This document shows, in pieces, positions 58,641 through 64,000 of a DNA stretch of 64,000 nucleotides; the stretch's first letter is position 1, and every line of letters starts with the position of its first letter. The DNA is from Lolium rigidum (Eukaryota; Streptophyta; Magnoliopsida; Poales; Poaceae). The DNA lies in the NCBI RefSeq assembly GCF_022539505.1, contig NC_061512.1, positions 156,347,962 to 156,411,961 of the forward strand, written 5' to 3'. The position numbers and the translations under genes are program-made. The notes beneath the pieces were generated by a model. That model did no database searches and was not told where the DNA came from. It saw only the letters and a program-made list of their open reading frames with translations.

Positions 58641-59808
58641 TGTTATCACCGAGAATTTGACCGAGTCGAGAGGTGGGCCGCGATCAAGATGGACTCGAAG
58701 AATATATATATGGAAGAAATACGTGAATCGGCCTTACATGCAAAGTTTGGGCTAGTTTGCCCTTGTATACGTAACATATTAGATTACGTGTCGGTTAAGA
58801 GTTAGAGTTTTACCCGTGCACGGTTAGGTGCACACCCACGTTAGAAAGTCCCTTGGACTATAAATATGTATCTAGGGTTTATGGAATAAACAACAACCAA
58901 CGTTCAACACAAACAAATCTCGGCGCATCGCCAACTCCTTCGTCTCGAGGGTTTCTCCGGTAAGCACCATGCTGCCTAGATCGCATCTTGCGATCTAGGC
59001 AGCACAAGCCTGCCCACGTTGTTCATGCGTTGCTCATGCTGAAGCCTTTTTGATGGCGAGCAACGTAGTTATCTTAGATGCGTTAGGGTTAGCATTGTTC
59101 TTCGAATTACATGCTTTCGTTATGCAACCCTTGCACATCTAGCCGCCCTTACACCTATCTTAGGTGTAGGGGCGGCACCCGCTTGATCATAGTTTAGTAG
59201 ATCTGATCCGTTACGATTGCTCCTTGTTTCATCAAGGATTAGTTTAACATCCGCAATAGTTAGGCCTTACAAAGGGTTGGAGGATCCAGCGGCGTGTAGG
59301 GTGACGTTTGCTAGCCCTAGAAAGGATGTTCCGGGGATCAACCTCGTGTTGGTTTTTAGGCCCTGTCTAGGATCGGCTTACGGTCACCGTGCGCGAGCGC
59401 GAGGCCCAATCGTGAGTAGGATGATCCAATTATGCGGTGAAAACCCTAAATCGTCGTAGATCTAATTAGCTTTATCTTGATCAAGCAAGACCACCATATA
59501 TTCGGACACCTCGTTCGAATCATGGGTGGATCGGCTCTTTGAGCCGATTCACGAGATAACTCGAGAGCCGATCGAGGCTCGTATTTAATGTTTACGTGTA
59601 TGCCATGCAGGAAACTAAGCGAGGCATCATCCACACCTTCACGACCGGGTATAGGTCAGGTGGCACGCCCTTGCGATAGCATCGGACGTGCGACCAGGAG
59701 GCTTTGCGGGCCGTCGCTCTGAGGGACTGGGGCCAGCCGCAGCCCTAGTTGTTCCCGGCTCTACTGTGTTGCCCGTCTCTGCCCGCCAGGGGGTTTCTGA
59801 CGTCAACA
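58641..59808 (+). repeat. E4 3' LTR
   Basis: 1168 bp, pairs with 52766-53932 and has all three hairpins. Confidence 0.95.
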
Positions 59809-59813
59809 AAAGC

Positions 59814-62169
59814 ACATGAGATGAATGCAGCGATTCGAAGCAATGATGAAGACAATGAGTAAACAACTGAATCATATAACAAAGACTTTTCATGAATAGT
59901 ACTTTCAAGACAAGCATCAATAGGACTTGCATAAGAGTTACTCATAAAGCAATAGATTCAAAGTAGAAGGCATTGAAGCAACACAAAGGATGATTAAGTT
60001 TCAGCAATTGCTTTCAACTTGTAACATGTATATCTCATGGATAGTTGTCAACATAAAGCAATATAACAAGTGCAATAGGTAAACATGTAAGAATCAATGC
60101 ACGATTGACACAAGTGTTTGCTTCTAAGATAGAAAGAAGTAGGTAAACTGACTCAACAATAAAGTAGAAGATAGGCCCTTCGCGAGAGGAAGCGAGGGAT
60201 TAAATCATGTGCTAGAGCTTTTTAAGTTTTGAAATCATATAGAGAGCATAAAAGTAAAGTTTTGAGAGGTGTTTGTTGTTGTCAACGAATGGTAATGGGT
60301 ACTCTAACTACCTTATCAACCGAGACTTTCAAGAGCGGCTCCCATGAAGGACGTTATCTCTACCAGCAAGGTAGATCATCCCTCTTCTCTTTTGTTTACA
60401 CATGTATTTTAGTTTCATTATTGATGAATGACACTCCTCCCAACCTTTTGCTTACACAAACCATGGCTAACCGAATCCTCGGGTGCCTTCCAACATTCAC
60501 ATACCATGGAGGAGTGTCTATTTGCAAAATTAAGTTGCTTAACGATAGATCAGGGCAAAGCATGTGAAGAGAATTATTAATGCAAGTTAATTAATTGGGG
60601 CTGGGCACCCCATTGCCAGCTCTTTTTGCAAAATTATTGGATAAGCGGATATGCCACTAGTCCATTGGTGAAAGTCTGTCAGAAGTAAATGACAAGGTTG
60701 AAAGATAAACACCACATACTTCCTCATGAGCTATAAAACATTGACACAAATAAGAGATAATAGCTTTTGAATTATTTAAAGGTAGCACATGAAGTATTTA
60801 CTTGGAATGGCAGAAAATACCACATAGTAGGTAGATATGGTGGACACAAATGGCATATGTTTTGGCTCAAGGATTTGGATGCACGAGAAGAATTCCCTCT
60901 CAGTACAAGGCTTTGGCTAGCAAGGTTGTTTGAAGAAAACTCAAGTATAAAACGGTGCAGCAAGACTCACATATGAACATATTGTAAGCATTATAAGACT
61001 TTACATCGTCTTCCTTGTTGTTCAAACACCTTAACCAGAAAATATCTAGACTCTAGAGAAACTAATCATGCAAACCAAATTTTAACAAGCTCTATGTAGT
61101 TCTTCATTAATGGGTACAAAGTACATGATGCAAGAGCTTAAACATGATCTATATGAGCACAACAATTGCCAAGTATCAATATTCAAGACATTATACCAAT
61201 TACCACATGCAGCATTTTCTGTTTCCAACCATATAACAATGAATGAAGCAGTTCAACCTTCGCAATGAACATTAAGAATAAAGCTAAGAACACATGTGTT
61301 CATACGCAACAGCGGAGCGTGTCTCTCTCCCACACAAGCATGAATTTATTCAAACAAAACAAAAACAAACAGACGCTCCAAGTAAAGTATATAAGATGTG
61401 ACCGAATAAAAATATAGTTTCAATAGAAGAAACCTGATAAGTTGATGAAGAAGGGGCTGTCTTGGGCATCCCCTAGCTTAGACGCTTGAGTCTTCTTGAA
61501 ATATGCAGGGATGAACCACGGGGGCATCCCCAAGCTTAGACTTTTCACTCTTCTTGATCATATATCATCCTCCTCTCTTGACCCTTGAAAACTTCCTCCA
61601 CACTAAACTCGAAACAACTCATTAGAGGGTTAGTGCATAATCAAAATTTCACATGTTCAGAGGTGACACAATCATTCTTAATACTTCTGGATATTGCCCA
61701 AAGCTACTGGAATTCAATGGAACAAAGAAATCCATCCAACACAGCAAAAGAGGCAATGCGAAATAAAAGGCAGAATCTGTCAAAACAGAACAGTCCGTAA
61801 AGACGAATTTTTTAGAGGCACTGTACTTGCTCAGATGAAAATTCTCAAATTGAATGAAAGTTGCGTACATATCTGAGGATCACGCACGTAAATTGGCAGA
61901 TTTTTCTGAGTTACCTACGAGAGAACCCTGCCCAAGTTCGTGACAGCAGAAATCTGTTTACGCGCAATAATCCAAATCTAGTATGAACCTTGCTATCAAA
62001 GACTTTACTTGGCACAACAATGCAATAAAATAAAGATAAGGAGAGGTTGCTACAGTAGTAACAACTTCCAGGACTCAAATATAAAACAAAAGTACTGTAG
62101 CAAAATAAAAACATGGGTTATCTCCCAAGAAGTGCTTTCTTTATAGCCATTAAGATGGGCTTAGCAGTT
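59814..62169 (-). other. E3 3' non-coding region, conserved with E2
   Basis: No credible gene. Reversed, it aligns with 37700-40200 of E2, for example 61855-61900 with 37915-37975 and 60790-60960 with 38870-39060. Small frames here are fragments without family support. Confidence 0.75.
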
Positions 62170-62923
62170 TTAATGATGCACTCGCAAGAAATAAGAGTTG
62201 AAGCAAAAGAGAGCATCAAGAAGCAAATTCAAAACAAATTTAAGCCTAACCCACTTCCTATGAAAAGGAATCTTGTAAATAAACAAGTCATGTAGGCATA
62301 ATGCAACAAGCATAGGAAAACTAGACAAGCGCAACTTCAAGATTTTCAGCATATAGAGAGGTGTTTTAGTAACATGAAAACTTCTACAACCATATTTTCC
62401 TCTCTCATAATGATTTTCAGTAGCATCATGAACAAACTCAACAATATAACTATCAAATGAAACATTCTTATCATGAGTCTCATGCATAAAATTATTACTA
62501 CTCCCAACATAAGCATAATCAATTTTATTAGTTGTAGTGGGAGCAAATTCAACAAAGTAGCTATCATTATTATTCTCATCATCAAATATAGGAGGTATAG
62601 TATCATCATAATAAACTTTATCCTCCATAGTAGGCGGCACCAGAAGACCACTATCATTATAATCATCATATATGGGAGGCATATCATAATCAACATAAAC
62701 TTTCTCCTCAATACCCGGAGGGCTAAAGAGATCATTTTCATCAAAACCGACCTCCCCAAGCTTAGAATTTTCTATATCATTATCAACAATGGTGTTCAAA
62801 GCGTTCATACTAATATTACTACTAGCATGCAAATAAGGTTCCATAGGTTTTTTTAATTTTCGCATTAAACCATTCATGTCTTGACTCAGGAAATAGTTTA
62901 AAAAGCTCACAGATGTTTTCCAT
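62170..62923 (-). pseudogene. E3 ORF of unknown function
   Basis: The natural start seems to be ATG 62923 (MENICELFKLFPESRHEW); that frame breaks near a poly-A run at about 62850. The following frame is open to the stop at 62170. It has an acidic repeat-like N-terminal half with alternating D/Y/P motifs (FDENDLFSPPGIEEKVYVDYD, MPPIYDDYND, TIPPIFDDENND) and HDATENHYERGKYG. The hydrophobic C-terminal third (LSSFPMLVALCLHDLFIYKIP, LLLDALFCFNSYFL) could include membrane segments. I know this protein type only as an ORF of grass retroelements; no function is known to me. It takes the place of gag. Confidence 0.7.
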
Positions 62924-63064
62924 TATGCCTTACTAGTGTTTAACAAGAAACAAAAAGATGCAATTGCAGGATCTAAAGGAAATAGCTTCGAGCACACACA
63001 CACAACAGCAACAGAAAAGTACTTAGTTACCTGGGACCGGAGTATGAGTGCTTTTTACCTTTCC

Positions 63065-63082
63065 TCCCCGGCAACGGCGCCA
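63065..63082 (-). promoter_or_regulatory. E3 primer-binding site
   Basis: TGGCGCCGTTGCCGGGGA on the minus strand, 10 nt after the 5' LTR, the sequence complementary to the 3' end of plant tRNA-Asp. Confidence 0.88.
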
Positions 63083-63092
63083 GAAAAGTGCT

Positions 63093-64000
63093 TGATGTCT
63101 ACGGGTGCTTCTATTCTTGTAGACAGTGTTGGGCCTCCAAGAGCAGAGGTTTGTAGAACAGCAGTAAGTTTCCCTTAAGTGGATCACCCAAGGTTTATCG
63201 AACTCGGGGAGGAAGAGGTCAAAGATATCCCTCTCAAGCAACCACCGCAATCACGATACAAGAAGTCTCTTGTGTCCCCAACACACCTAATACACTTGTC
63301 GGATGTATAGGTGCACTAGTTCGGCGAAGAGATAGTGAAATACAAGTAGTATGGATGTATATGAGTGGTAATAGCAATCTGAATAAAATATGGCAGCGAG
63401 TAAACATGCAACAGAACAGTAAATAAACGGAGTTTCAGTGCTTGGAAACAAGGCCTAGGGATCATACTTTCACTAGTGGACACTCTCAACTTTGATCACA
63501 TAATAAAACCACTCTACACTCTCTTGTTGGATGATGAACACCATTCATTGTGTAGGGCTACAAGAGCACCTCAATGCCGGAGTTAACAAGCTCCACAACA
63601 TTCGATGTTCATATTTAAATAACCTTAGAGTGCATAATAGATCATTGCAATTATACCAAGTACTAACATAGTATGCACACTGTCACCATCACACTATGAA
63701 GGAGGAATAGATCGCATCAATACTATCACAGTAATAGTTAACTTCATAATCTACAAGAGATTACAATCATAACCTACGCCAAGAACTACATGATGCACAC
63801 ACTGTCACCATTACATCATGAAGGAGGAATAGAGTACTTTAATAACATTACCAGAGTAACACATAGATGAATAGTGATACAAAGCTCATATGAATCTCAA
63901 TCATGTAAGGCAGCTCATGAGATCATTGTATTGAAGTACATAGGAGAGAGATTAACCACATAGCTACCGGTACAGCCCTTAGCCTCGATGGAGAACTACT
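63093..64000 (-). repeat. E3 5' LTR, incomplete at the window edge
   Basis: 908 bp matching 51191-52098 almost base for base; about 570 bp should lie beyond the window. Confidence 0.93.

Larger units (their letters stand above)
52761..59813 (+). mobile_element. E4: gag-only Gypsy element nested in E3
   Basis: Body 52766-59808, target duplication AAAGC (52761-52765 and 59809-59813). LTRs 52766-53932 and 58641-59808 (1167 and 1168 bp, roughly 20 small differences by hand). PBS TGGCACGCCCGGTGGGAC at 53938. It codes only a gag, frameshifted, followed by 1.2 kb of hairpin-rich non-coding sequence and an acidic antisense ORF. The PPT candidate is CCGAGGGGAGCATG at 58627-58640. It lacks protease, RT and integrase, so it must have been mobilised by a related element. 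Confidence 0.94.
51191..64000 (-). mobile_element. E3: E2-related non-autonomous element, nested host of E4 (runs off the window)
   Basis: Coding direction is minus. 3' LTR 51191-52670; 5' LTR from 63093 to beyond 64000. The LTR begins on its own strand TGATACGTCTC and ends GTAGACATCA. Left target duplication candidate CGGTG (51186-51190); the right one is outside. A perfect PBS, one unrecognised ORF and a long 3' non-coding part shared with E2 are present; no gag, protease, RT or integrase is visible. E4 (52766-59808) splits the 3' non-coding region. Confidence 0.9.

Noticed and set aside
1..64000. tRNA, rRNA, CRISPR, bacterial operons, plastid or viral genome segments
   Set aside because: None seen; the gene structure, introns and repeats are those of a plant nuclear genome.

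Overview
The window is nuclear DNA of a grass, most likely a Pooideae species (wheat, barley, oat or ryegrass relatives). The reasons are a ROS1/DEMETER-type DNA demethylase gene of rice ROS1a kind, SKP1-like genes without introns, and stacked LTR retrotransposons of types common in Triticeae-like genomes. The species cannot be fixed from the sequence alone.

Left part, 1-26 kb (genic). A solo Gypsy LTR with a 5-bp target duplication (133-529) lies upstream of a tandemly repeated promoter region (about 1566-2855). Then comes an apparently intact 17-exon 5-methylcytosine DNA glycosylase gene (ATG 4189, stop 19023). I joined its exons by hand from splice signals; they give an open frame of 1978 codons with the catalytic Lys/Asp and the four Fe-S cysteines. 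Its larger introns carry small mobile elements, including a tRNA-derived SINE with a hAT-like element inside it. Downstream is a tandem SKP1-like pair: a broken copy (19869-20349) and an intact one (24881-25384). Their shared 3' flanks show where a 281-bp MITE and other retroposons went in.

Middle, 26-32 kb. A long solo LTR (26098-31661, TSD CCCAC) was later hit by a 5'-truncated LINE (27376-29575, TSD of 15 bp) that keeps an open RT-thumb/RNase H reading frame. Next comes a GRF-zinc-finger-like gene remnant whose last exon is split.

Right part, 32-64 kb. Two nests of LTR retrotransposons fill it. Nest 1: element E1 (32192-49585, TSD GCTGC, minus strand, Tat/Retand-like Gypsy) sits in the GRF-like exon. 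E1 has lost protease and most of RT but keeps one long gag-RNase H-integrase frame, and it carries an antisense multi-exon gene typical of this lineage. E1 contains E2 (33676-41817, TSD GACAC, plus strand), which codes only gag and protease. Nest 2: an old LTR piece (51030-51190) was hit by E3 (51191 to beyond the window end, minus strand), a relative of E2 with a different, unrecognised ORF. E3 contains E4 (52766-59808, TSD AAAGC, plus strand), a gag-only Gypsy element with strong LTR hairpins, a series of AGCCGAT/ATCGGCT hairpins and an acidic antisense ORF.

The best candidates for something little described are: the E1 gag-RNH-INT fusion facing an antisense gene tail to tail; the E4 hairpin family; the E2/E3 pair that shares ends but carries different payloads; and the repeated AACGG palindromes in the demethylase promoter. 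All retroelement coding regions here are incomplete or broken as read. Some small indels could be assembly error rather than biology.
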